From Streptomyces sp. RKAG293 (GTDB lineage: Bacteria; Actinomycetota; Actinomycetes; Streptomycetales; Streptomycetaceae): a stretch of DNA of 64,000 bases. The DNA is taken from NCBI RefSeq assembly GCF_023701745.1, contig NZ_JAJOZB010000001.1:5183501-5247500 (forward strand). Reading direction: 5' to 3'. Below, piece by piece: positions 42,206 through 51,200 of the stretch (position 1 is its first letter; every line of letters begins with the position of its first letter). A program made the translations under genes and the position numbers. Under the pieces are notes generated by a model. That model did no database searches. It was given only the letters and a program-made list of their open reading frames with translations, and was not told the DNA's origin.

Positions 42206-43426
42206 TCAGCAGTTGCCTGCTGTCGGGTGGCCGGCGAAGCGGTCGGCGAGCCAGGCCATGGCGAAGGGGGATCCGGCGATGGCTCCGGTGATGTGGCCGA
42301 GCGGCATGGACTGCCACTGGACGTCGACGCCCTTCGCGCACCAGTCGGTGCGCAGCTGCTGCCCCACGGTGTAGGGGATCAGCTCGTCGATGACGCCGTG
42401 GTAGAGGTAGACCGGGGCGTCGGGCGCGTGGGTGCCCAGGGTGTCGGCGCGCAGCGCGCTCTGCCAGTCGGCCTGGTAGAGCGGGTTGCTGACGGTGACC
42501 TGGTCGATGCGCTGGAAGAGACCGGCGATGGCGTCTATGGCGACGCACTGCGTCTTGACGATGTTCACCACCGAACGGCCCTTGTCGTTCAGGTACTTGG
42601 CGAGGTCGAGCGCCGGGTACGCGGCGTCGTGGCCGACGGCCGCGGCGAGGATCAGGCCCGCGCCGACGCCTCCGTTGTTGAAGTCGGCGACCTTGAGGAG
42701 GTCGGCGGGGACGCCGCCGGTGGCGGTGCCCCTGACGTTCAGGTCGGGTGCGTAGGAGTCATGGATCTCGGCGGCCCAGCTGGAGGCCTGGCCGCCCTGC
42801 GAGTAGCCCATGATGCCGACGGGCGTGTCGGCGTTCAGGCCGGTGCCGGGCAGCCGTTCGGCGGCGCGGGCCGCGTCGAGCACGGCCTGCCCCTCGGCCC
42901 GGCCGACGGTGTACGTGTGGGTGCCGGGGGTGCCGAGCCCCTCGTAGTCCGTGACGGCGACGGCCCAGCCGCGCAGCAGCGCCTGCCAGATGAGGCTGCC
43001 CTCGGCGGTGGTCCCGGTGGGGAAGCCGCGGGAGGGCGCGCAGCTGTCGGCGAGACCGACGGTGCCGACGGCGTACGTGACGAGGGGGCGCTGTCCGGTC
43101 CTGCCGTCGTTGGGGACCAGGACGGTTCCGGAGACGACGTTCGGTGCGCCGGTGGCGGTGGTGGACCGGTAGCGGATCTTCCAGGCCCTGGTGCTGGTGA
43201 GTACGAGGGGGTTGGGCATGAAGCGGCTCGGCTGGGCGCTGACGATGTCGCCGGGCTGCCCGGCGGACGTGGCGGACGTGGCGGACGCGGCGGCGGCCGG
43301 AGCCGAGGCCTCGGCCGGAGCCGAGGCCTCGGCCGGGGCCGCGGCGGCGGTCAGTGCGGTCGTCAGTGCCAGGGCGGCCAGGGCCGCCAGGACGGTGTGC
43401 CGGATGCGTCGTACGGTGCTCTGCAC
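42206..43426 (-). CDS. Secreted lipase, LIP family
   Basis: A 406-residue secreted alpha/beta hydrolase of the secretory lipase (LIP) family. The GTG at 43426 has GGGAGAG 7 nt upstream and opens directly on a signal peptide, followed by an Ala/Ser-rich APAEASAPAEAS repeat. The nucleophile Ser is in MGYSQGGQ near 207, YHGVIDELIPY near 340 carries the catalytic Asp, and PLGHITGAI near 380 the His. ADSCAPSRG and YNDKGRSVVNIVKTQCV supply disulfide candidates. It should release fatty acids outside the cell, which the two acyl-CoA ligases could activate. Confidence 0.9.
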   Translation of the reverse strand: MQSTVRRIRHTVLAALAALALTTALTAAAAPAEASAPAEASAPAAAASATSATSAGQPGDIVSAQPSRFMPNPLVLTSTRAWKIRYRSTTATGAPNVVSGTVLVPNDGRTGQRPLVTYAVGTVGLADSCAPSRGFPTGTTAEGSLIWQALLRGWAVAVTDYEGLGTPGTHTYTVGRAEGQAVLDAARAAERLPGTGLNADTPVGIMGYSQGGQASSWAAEIHDSYAPDLNVRGTATGGVPADLLKVADFNNGGVGAGLILAAAVGHDAAYPALDLAKYLNDKGRSVVNIVKTQCVAIDAIAGLFQRIDQVTVSNPLYQADWQSALRADTLGTHAPDAPVYLYHGVIDELIPYTVGQQLRTDWCAKGVDVQWQSMPLGHITGAIAGSPFAMAWLADRFAGHPTAGNC

Positions 43427-43592
43427 TGCGGCTCTCCCATCAATACGGTGGAAGGTGTGGGGTACAGGGACCGTAGTGACTTGCGGGTAGCCCCGGCGTT
43501 GACCACGCCGCTCACCTTTGCTGACCCGGAACCGCATTCACTCCAAGGGGTTCACTCCGGAGGCTCGATGCCGGGGATCCGGTGCGAGGCCT

Positions 43593-44618
43593 TCACTCCG
43601 AGGGATGCAGCCCGAGGGCCGCATGGCGGTATGCGCCGGGGGTGGTCCCGGTCCAGCGGCGGAACGCCCGGTGGAAGGCGGTGTCCTCGGAGAATCCGAG
43701 CCGCGCCGCGAGTTGGGCGATCGGCTCGTGCCCCTCACTGAGCCCGGCGATGGCCGCGTCCCTGCGGACCGAGTCCTTGAGCCGCTGGAAGGACGTGCCC
43801 TCCGCCGTCAGCCGGCGCCGCAGCGTCGCGGGGCTGACCGCGAGCCGCGCCGCGATCTCCGGGGCCTCCGGCAGCCGGGTGCGGGTGATCAGGGCGCGGG
43901 CCATGGTGCGGCGGATCTGTTCGGTGACGGTGGTTCCGTAGTCGCGCCGGCTGAGCAGGTCGGCGGGGGCCCGGCGCAGCAGTTCACCGAGCGCCGACTC
44001 GTCCTGGATGAGCGGGGCGTCGAGCCAGTGCGCGTCGAAGGAGGCGCCGGTGTGCTCCGCGCCGAAGCGGACCGGGCAGCCGAAGAGCAGGTCGTACTCG
44101 GCCCGGTGCGGCGGCGCCGGATAGGCGAACTCGGCGGACAGCAGCGGGATGCGGCTGCCGACGAGCCAGCTGGAGAGCCGGTGCCAGATGACGACCAGGC
44201 ACTCGGAGAGGAAGTGGTCCGGATCGTCGGTGAGCTCGCCGCGCACGGTGAAGCGCGCGACGGCGCCCGACGCGCGGACGGCGAGGGCGGGGCCGCTCGG
44301 GAACAGCCCGTAGAACCGCACCGCCCGGTCCAGCGCGGCGCCCAGGTCACGGCCGCCCAGCGCCGTGCAGCACATCATGGCGAAGGTGCCGCGCGGGCTG
44401 GGCGCGGGACCGAGGCCGAGGAACTCGTCGTTCGTGGCCCGGTGCAGTTCCTTGACGAGGCAGGTGAACTGGGCGTCGGTCACCCGGGCCCGGTCGTCGC
44501 CGAGCAACAGGGGGGCGATCTGGGCTCGTTGGAGCAGCGGGGCGGTGTCGATGCCGAGCCGCTGGGCACCGCGTAACGCCGCTCTGACCCGGTGCACCGT
44601 GATCGTATGCGTGCCCAT
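43593..44618 (-). CDS. AraC-family regulator
   Basis: A 341-residue AraC-type activator with an N-terminal domain of the arabinose-binding-like type (PF12625, as in OruR/VirS regulators) and a C-terminal double helix-turn-helix (about 235-335), with IAARLAVSPATLRRRLTAEGTSF and AARLGFSEDTAFHRAFRRW. ATG 44618 is chosen; ATG 44627 adds three residues. It is divergent from the acyl-CoA ligase at 44735 with a 116-bp gap and near the lipase, so it probably controls one or both. The ligand may be a fatty acid, by analogy with related regulators. Confidence 0.9.
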   Translation of the reverse strand: MGTHTITVHRVRAALRGAQRLGIDTAPLLQRAQIAPLLLGDDRARVTDAQFTCLVKELHRATNDEFLGLGPAPSPRGTFAMMCCTALGGRDLGAALDRAVRFYGLFPSGPALAVRASGAVARFTVRGELTDDPDHFLSECLVVIWHRLSSWLVGSRIPLLSAEFAYPAPPHRAEYDLLFGCPVRFGAEHTGASFDAHWLDAPLIQDESALGELLRRAPADLLSRRDYGTTVTEQIRRTMARALITRTRLPEAPEIAARLAVSPATLRRRLTAEGTSFQRLKDSVRRDAAIAGLSEGHEPIAQLAARLGFSEDTAFHRAFRRWTGTTPGAYRHAALGLHPSE

Positions 44619-44734
44619 GACACTCAACGGTGCTCCCGCTGAGCGGCAGGGTCAACCCGTGTGACGGTTCGTGTCATCTTCGTGGGGCCTCGTGCTTCAT
44701 AGCGTCATGGCTACACGACCAAGGGAGGCGCGCG

Positions 44735-46729
44735 ATGGGCACCATGGCACCGCAGACCGATCGGCCAGGGACGCTGGCGTTGACAGCGGAATGGGTGGCG
44801 GAACGGCACGGCGACAGTCCCGCACTGCGCTTCCGCGCCGGCGGCGGCTGGCGCGACATCACCTACACGGAACTGCGCGACACCGTACGGCGGGCCGGCT
44901 GCGGGCTCGTCGCGCTCGGCGTCGAGCCCGGTGACCGGCTGGCGATCCTGTCCGAGACCCGGCCGGAGTGGACGTACGCGCACCTCGCCGCGCTGGCGGC
45001 GGGCGCCGTCATCGTGCCGGTCTATCCGACGGCCGGGGACGAGGAGGTCGCCTGGGTGCTGAGCGACTCCGGTACCTCCGTGATCCTCTGCGAGGACGAC
45101 CGGCAGGCCGCCAAGGTGGAGCGGCTGCGGGACCGGCTGCCGCAGCTCCGGCGGGTCCTGGTGCTCAGCGCCCTCGACGGGCTGGCGGCGGGCACCGCGG
45201 CGGAAGGCCACCCGTCGGCGGACATGGCGGCTGGAGGCACGGCGCCGGAAGGCTCGGCGGCGGAGGGCTCGGCCGGGACGGCCGCCCCGCTGGACGACGA
45301 CCTGCTCGCCGAGCTGCTGGCCCGTGCCGGGGCGCGCAAGCCCGAGGACCTGGCGTCCATCGTCTACACCTCCGGCACCACCGGGATGCCCAAGGGGTGC
45401 CGGCTCACCCACGGCAACTTCGGCGCCGTGCAGGACGCCACCGTGCCGCACATCGAGGGCGGCCTCCCCGGCGACACCACGTATCTGTATCTGCCCCTCG
45501 CCCACATGCTGGCCCAGCTGATCCAGTTCACGACGCTGCTGGTCGGCGGGGCGCTGTGCTTCTTCGGCGGGCGGATCGAGAGCATCGTCGCCGAGCTCGC
45601 CGAGGTCAGGCCCACCCATCTGCCGTCCGTACCGCGGCTGTTCGAGAAGGTGCACTCCCAGGTGCTGTCGCTCGCGGAGTCGCAGGAGGGCGGCAGGGAA
45701 CGGTTCGAGGCGGCCGTCGCGCTCGGTGTGCGGGCGGCCGAGCTGCGGGACCGGGGCGAGGAGCTGCCGGCGGAGCTGCGCGAGGCCTACGACGCGGCGG
45801 ACGCCGAGCTCTTCAGCCTGGTCCGCGCCGTCTTCGGCGGCCGGCTGCGCTGGGCGACCACCGGAGCCGCGCCCATCGCCCCGCAGACCATGGACTTCCT
45901 GCGGGCCTGCGGGCTGGCCGTCCTGGAGGGGTACGGCATGACGGAGTCCGGCGGCATCATCGCCGTCAACCACGCCACCGACTTCCGGCACGGCACCGTC
46001 GGCCGGCCCATCGACGGCTGCGAGGTGCGGATCGCGGACGACGGGGAGGTGCTCGCCCGGGGCGCCAACGTCTTCCCCGGCTACCACGGCGACCCGGACG
46101 CGACGTCCGAGGCACTGGACTCCGACGGCTGGCTGCACACCGGGGACCTCGGCGCGTTCGACGCCGACGGCTATCTGAAGATCACCGGCCGCAAGAAGGA
46201 CATCGTCATCACCTCGGCCGGCAAGAACCTCACCCCGACCCAGATCGAGTTCGCCATCCAGCAGTCCCGCTACGTCTCGCGGGCGGTGATGATCGGCGAC
46301 CGCCGCCCGTACCCGGTCGCGGTGCTCACCCTGGACCCGGACGAGATCATCGGCTGGGCCTCGCGCACCCAGAAGATCCTGGGCGCCCGCCCGACCCGGC
46401 ACCCGGCGGTGCACGCCCTGGTGCAGGAGATCGTGGACGCGGCCAACGAGCAGGTCGCCCGGCCGGCCCGGATCCGGGCGTTCGTGATCCTCGACGAGGA
46501 CCTGTCGGTGGAGGCGGGAGAGCTCACACCGACGCTGAAGCTCCGCCGCTCGGTCGTCGCGGAGCGGTACCGGGACCGGATCGACGCGCTCTACGCGGAG
46601 CTGGCCGAACGCCCGGAACACGTGGAACACCCGGAACACCCGGAACACGGGGAAAGTACGGAACGCGTCGAACGCGATGAAAGCGGAGAAGGCCGGGAAA
46701 CTCCGGAACCCGTGCCGGGCCCGCGGTAG
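44735..46729 (+). CDS. Long-chain acyl-CoA synthetase (AMP-binding)
   Basis: A 664-residue ANL ligase of the FadD15-like type. IVYTSGTTGMPKGC near 208, LEGYGMTESGGII near 394, WLHTGDLGAFD near 464, and GRKKDIVITSAGKNL near 483 are all present, with the catalytic Lys pair. Residues about 160-190 are a low-complexity Gly/Ala/Glu insert. The C-terminus has a His/Glu/Pro tail of repeats (EHVEHPEHPEHGE), outside the domain. A strong AAGGGAGG site precedes ATG 44735. It shares the intergenic region with the divergent AraC-type gene. A strong hairpin follows. Confidence 0.93.
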   Translation: MGTMAPQTDRPGTLALTAEWVAERHGDSPALRFRAGGGWRDITYTELRDTVRRAGCGLVALGVEPGDRLAILSETRPEWTYAHLAALAAGAVIVPVYPTAGDEEVAWVLSDSGTSVILCEDDRQAAKVERLRDRLPQLRRVLVLSALDGLAAGTAAEGHPSADMAAGGTAPEGSAAEGSAGTAAPLDDDLLAELLARAGARKPEDLASIVYTSGTTGMPKGCRLTHGNFGAVQDATVPHIEGGLPGDTTYLYLPLAHMLAQLIQFTTLLVGGALCFFGGRIESIVAELAEVRPTHLPSVPRLFEKVHSQVLSLAESQEGGRERFEAAVALGVRAAELRDRGEELPAELREAYDAADAELFSLVRAVFGGRLRWATTGAAPIAPQTMDFLRACGLAVLEGYGMTESGGIIAVNHATDFRHGTVGRPIDGCEVRIADDGEVLARGANVFPGYHGDPDATSEALDSDGWLHTGDLGAFDADGYLKITGRKKDIVITSAGKNLTPTQIEFAIQQSRYVSRAVMIGDRRPYPVAVLTLDPDEIIGWASRTQKILGARPTRHPAVHALVQEIVDAANEQVARPARIRAFVILDEDLSVEAGELTPTLKLRRSVVAERYRDRIDALYAELAERPEHVEHPEHPEHGESTERVERDESGEGRETPEPVPGPR

Positions 46730-46742
46730 CGGCGGGAAAGGC

Positions 46743-46773
46743 AGGAGCCCCGCACAACCGGTGCGGGGCTCCT
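46743..46773. terminator. Hairpin terminator
   Basis: A perfect 13-bp stem (46743-46755 and 46761-46773) with a 5-nt loop and TT tail, between convergent acyl-CoA ligase and cold-shock genes. Confidence 0.9.
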
Positions 46774-46801
46774 TGGCAATGCTGTGAGGCGATCCCGTCG
46801 A

Positions 46802-47005
46802 TCAGGCCGGGGTTACGTTCTCCGCCTGGGGGCCCTTCGGGCCCTGGGTGACGTCGAAGTTGACCTGCTGGTTCTCCTCGAGGGAGCGGAACCCAGCGGC
46901 GTTGATCGCGGAGTAGTGAACGAAGACGTCGGGGCCCCCGCCGTCCTGGGCGATAAAGCCGAAGCCCTTTTCAGCGTTGAACCACTTCACGGTTCCGGTA
47001 GCCAT
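46802..47005 (-). CDS. Cold-shock domain protein
   Basis: A 67-residue CspA-type protein, a single OB fold that binds single-stranded nucleic acids. RNP1 (KGFGFI) near 13 and RNP2 (VFVHY) near 27 are intact, starting MATGTVKWFNAEKG. AAGGAGGG lies 8 nt upstream of ATG 47005. It has a long upstream leader, which in such genes commonly controls expression. It lies divergent from mqnA. Confidence 0.97.
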   Translation of the reverse strand: MATGTVKWFNAEKGFGFIAQDGGGPDVFVHYSAINAAGFRSLEENQQVNFDVTQGPKGPQAENVTPA

Positions 47006-47160
47006 AAAGCCCTCCTTGGGCCCAAAGGGTTGCCCTGCTCCAGAACCTGCAACTGCGAAGTCTGAAAACTACAAAAGCCTACGGGGTCACATGCTCCGCA
47101 GGCTCTGTACTGCAAGGGAAACCAAACTGCAACTTGCGAGGAGAGTAGCACGCAGGTTCA
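47006..47160 (-). promoter_or_regulatory. Cold-shock gene leader and promoter region
   Basis: The DNA upstream of the cold-shock gene is noticeably less GC-rich than its surroundings. CTGCAACTGCGAAG (47047-47060) is repeated imperfectly as CTGCAACTTGCGAG (47127-47140). A run GAAAACTACAAAAG near 47064 is the sort of AT-rich patch expected at a promoter or leader. A long structured 5' leader is usual for csp genes, and I infer one here. The transcription start cannot be fixed by eye. Confidence 0.45.
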
Positions 47161-47261
47161 GGGGTGGGGAAGGGTCTCAAGATCGGCCTTTCGAGGCCCG
47201 TCCAGGGGCTGTTCCGCCGCCCGCCCACAAGATCCGCAAGGACCAGGACTAGCCTCCTGAT

Positions 47262-48113
47262 GTGGACAAATCTGCACCTGACGCCGAAAGCGGCCGGACC
47301 CGTCCCAGGGTCGGCCACATCCAGTTCCTGAACTGCGTGCCCCTGTACTGGGGGCTTGCCAGGACAGGAGCCCTCCTCGACCTGGAACTCACCAAGGACA
47401 CCCCGGAGAAACTCAGCGCCCAGCTGGTGCGCGGGGACCTGGACGTCGCTCCCGTCACGCTCATGGAGTACCTGCGGCACGCCGACGAACTGGTGGCGCT
47501 CCCGGACATCGCCGTCGGCTGCGACGGCCCCGTCATGTCCTGCGTCATCGTGAGCCAGCTGCCGCTCGACCAGCTCGACGGTCAGCGGGTCGCCCTCGGC
47601 TCCACGAGCCGGACCTCCGTGCGCCTCGCCGAGCTGCTGCTCACCGAGCGGTACGGGGTGCGCCCCGACTACTACAGCTGCCCGCCCGACCTGTCGCTGA
47701 TGATGCGGGAGGCGCAGGCCGCCGTGCTCATCGGTGACGCGGCCCTGCGGGCCTCCCTGCACGACGCGCCCCGGCTCGGCCTGCAGGTGCACGACCTGGG
47801 CCAGATGTGGAAGGACTGGACGGGGCTGCCGTTCGTCTTCGCCGTCTGGGCCACCCGCCGCGACTACTTCGAGCGCGAGCCGGAGGCGGTCCGCGAGGTG
47901 CACCGCGCGTTCCTCGCCTCCCGTGACCTCTCGCTGGAAGAGGTCGACAAGGTCGCCGAGCAGGCCGCCCGCTGGGAGTCCTTCGACTCCGAGCTGCTGA
48001 GCCGGTACTTCACGACGCTCGACTTCTCCCTCGGCGCCGGGCAGCTCACCGGCATCGCCGAGTTCGCCCGGCGCGTCGGCTTTCCCGCGGAGGCGCGCGT
48101 CGAACTGCTCTGA
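47262..48113 (+). CDS. mqnA: Chorismate dehydratase MqnA
   Basis: A 283-residue MqnA, the first futalosine-pathway enzyme, which dehydrates chorismate to 3-[(1-carboxyvinyl)oxy]benzoate, the substrate of MqnE. The fold is that of periplasmic-binding proteins. VGHIQFLNCVPLYWGL near 17, ELTKDTPEKLSAQLVRGDLDVAPV near 42, STSRTSVRLAELLL near 110 and VLIGDAALRA near 150 match the family. The GTG at 47262 is the first in frame. It lies apart from mqnL/P/M/E but within the same 25-kb neighbourhood. mqnB, mqnC, mqnD and the methyltransferase mqnG are not in the window. Confidence 0.94.
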   Translation: MDKSAPDAESGRTRPRVGHIQFLNCVPLYWGLARTGALLDLELTKDTPEKLSAQLVRGDLDVAPVTLMEYLRHADELVALPDIAVGCDGPVMSCVIVSQLPLDQLDGQRVALGSTSRTSVRLAELLLTERYGVRPDYYSCPPDLSLMMREAQAAVLIGDAALRASLHDAPRLGLQVHDLGQMWKDWTGLPFVFAVWATRRDYFEREPEAVREVHRAFLASRDLSLEEVDKVAEQAARWESFDSELLSRYFTTLDFSLGAGQLTGIAEFARRVGFPAEARVELL

Positions 48114-48130
48114 CCACGCGCCCCCCGGGA

Positions 48131-48207
48131 CCGGAGCGACCGCTGTCGTTCCGGAGTGACCGCTGCCGCCCGGAGTGACCGGTGCTCCCCGCGCGACCGC
48201 TGTTACA
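48131..48207. repeat. Four imperfect ~20-bp tandem repeats
   Basis: Units beginning CCGGAGYGACCGSTG start at 48131, 48151, 48170 and (degenerate, CGCGCGACCGCTG) about 48190. They fill the gap between convergent mqnA and EccC genes. The last unit reaches the EccC stop codon. No hairpin is evident. Confidence 0.75.
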
Positions 48208-51200
48208 GCGAGGTCAGCGGGACCTGGACGGTACGGACCTCGCCGTCGCCCAGGTGCAGCAGGCCGCGGCCGGGCTGGATGGCCTGGCCGATGGAGCCGC
48301 GCTGCAGCCGGACGCCGACCAGGTCGCCGTCCGACATGTTCTGCGGGGACAGGAGAAGGCCGCGGCGGGCCTTCTTCATCTCGACCTGCCAGCCGTTGAA
48401 GCCGCCGCAGATGTCGTCCGCGTCGCCCGCGATGACCAGGCCGATGTCCTTGCCGGTCGCGTTGCGGACCACGGACTGGAAGACGTCCCCCGCCTCGCAG
48501 TTACGCAGCAGCTCCGCATCGTCCACGATGATCACTCCGGGGCCGCTGAAGCGGGCCAGCGCCTCCTGGAGCTCGGCCGTGGTGATCTCGTCGGTGCCGA
48601 AGAAGCCCACGACGCCCGGGGCGTGCTTGAGACGGCGCAGCGGCGACTGGCGGCGCGGGGTGGCCAGGATGATCTGGGTGCCGGCGGTGAGGAACGAGCG
48701 CGTCATCGTCAGCAGCGCGGTGCTGCGCCCGGAGCGGGCGGGGCCCGCGATGACGAAGGCGGGCGTGCCCTCGGCGAGGTTCGGGCCCAGCACGGTCAGC
48801 TGGTCGCCGCCGATGGCCGCCATCGACCAGAGCCGGCCGCCGCCGCGCATGGCCTGCATCTCCTGCGGGTCGCGCATCTCCCACGCCTCCTCGAAGGAGA
48901 TCCGGGCGGGCAGCACATCGACCCGGAACGGCCGCCGGGACCGCGGTACGGCGCTGTCCCGGTCCTTGGCCGCGGCGCCGATGGCGTGCAGGGCCGCGGA
49001 CTGGGCCTGGCCGCTGGGGTCCTCGGTGAGCAGCGCCACATGGGTCTCGGTGGCGCCCTGGGCGCGGAACGCCCGGCCCGGCGGGATCTTCGCGGGGATC
49101 TTGCGCGGGTTGAGGCCGATGAGGGACAGGTCGCCCGAGTCGCTGAGCTGCAGCGCGATCTTGTTCTCGGTGAGGGTGGAGATCCGGCCGAGCAGCAGCG
49201 ACCGGTCGCCCGTCATGATCACGTGGATGCCGACGGACGCGCCCTCGCGCATCAGCTGGAAGATCGTGTCGGTCAGCGAGCCGTTGTTCAGATCGCCGAG
49301 CGAGGGGGTGAAGCCCTCCCAGCGGTCCAGCAGCAGCACGATGTGCGGCAGCCGGTCCGCCTCGGCGACGCCGGTCCGCTGCTCGTTGATGTCGGTGAAG
49401 CCGCCCTCGCCGAGCAGCGCCATCCGGCGCTGCACCTCGGCGGCGAGCTTGCCGATCAGCCGGACCGCGCGGTCCGCCTCGTTGGAGCGGACCACGGCGC
49501 CGCAGTGCGGCAGCGCGGACAGCGCCAGGAGCGCGCCGTTCCCGCAGTCCAGCGCGTACAGGTGCACATCGGCGCAGGAGTTGGAGCGGGCCAGCGAGCC
49601 GGCGATGGTGCGCAGCGTCTGCGAGCGGCCCATGCGCGGGGCGCCCGCGATCATCAGGTGACCGAAGGTCGTCAGATCGATGGAGGCGGTGCGCCGCGCC
49701 TGCTCGCTCGGCAGGTCGTCGACCGCGTACGGGGCCGGCAGCAGGCCGTCGCGGGAGACGTTGACCGGGGTCTCCAGCTCGTCGATGACCATGCGTTCGG
49801 TGAGCGCGGGCAGCCACGGGCTGTGCTGCGGCGGCAGCCCCAGCTGCTCGTTGGCGCCCTGGATGGCCTCGACGAGGACGGCGAGGTCGGTCAGCAGGTC
49901 GTCGTCGTTGGTGCGGGGGCCGGCCGGCCGTTCCGGGACCGGGCGGCCGAGGCCGTCCCAGCTGATCTGCACGGTCCACGGCGCGGGCGCCTTCGTGGCG
50001 ACCTGGCCGGGCCGCCGGCCGCCGACGCGTCCGGACTGGAACGGCAGCAGCGACGACGCGCCGAGCCGCACATACGCCCGGCCCGGGGTGGACTTGGCGA
50101 TGTATCCGGCGTCGGGGGCGTCGATGACGTCGGACGATTCGCTGGCGTCGGTGACGCGGAGCGCGATGCGGAGGTTGGTGTTGGCGCGGATCTCGGGGGA
50201 GACCACACCCGAGGGTCGCTGGGTGGCGAGGATGAGGTGGATGCCGAGCGAACGGCCTCGCTGGGCGATGTTGACCAGGCCGGTGACGAAGTCCGGCAGC
50301 TCACGGGCCATGGACGCGAACTCGTCGATGACGATGAGCAGTCGGGGCATCGCCGCGAGCCCCGGGTTGGTGCGCATCGCGATGATGTAGTCCTCGAGGT
50401 CCTTGGCGCCGGCTGCCGCGAGGGTGTGCTCGCGGCGGCGCAGTTCGGCGCCGAGCGACTCCAGGGCCCGTTCCACCAGGTGCGTGTCGAGGTCGGTGAC
50501 CATGCCGACGGTGTGCGGCAGCTTCACGCAGTCCTTGAAGGCCGCGCCGCCCTTGTAGTCGACGAGGACGAACGTCATCGCGTCCGGCCGGTTGGCGACC
50601 GCCAGCGACGCGACGATGGTCTGCAGCAGCTCGGACTTTCCGGAACCGGTGGTGCCGGCGACCAGGCCGTGCGGCCCGTCGCGGACCAGGTCGATGGCGA
50701 ACGCGCCGTCGAAGGACGAGCCGACGACGGCCTGGGTGGAGCGGCCGCCCATGCTCCAGCGGGCGGCGATCCCGCCGACGGTGGGCGGCTCCATCTCGAT
50801 CACGTCGAGCAGCCGGCAGGAGTCCGGCAGGGCCGATCCCTCGTCACCGCTGACGTCGCGGATCGGGGCCATCGCCCGGGCCATCTGCTCGCCCCACGCG
50901 GCGGTCACACAGTCGGGCCGCACCTCGGAGACCGGCTCGATGCCGGCCATCGAGACCTGCAGCAGCCCGTAGTAGTCCTCCTCGACGAGCGCGCGGCACT
51001 CCTCGGGGAGCAGCCGGCGGTCGGCGTCGAGGCAGATGAGGTGGATGCCGACGCGGGGGCCGTCGCGCAGCACCTGGGTGAGGCCGGGCAGCGCGCGCAG
51101 CCGCCGGGAGCCGTCGAGGACGACGAGGATCGTGGGGCCGCCCCAGGCCTGGTTGGGCTGGGAGCCGGCCTCGCGGGCCGCGTCCTGGCGGGAGGTGACC

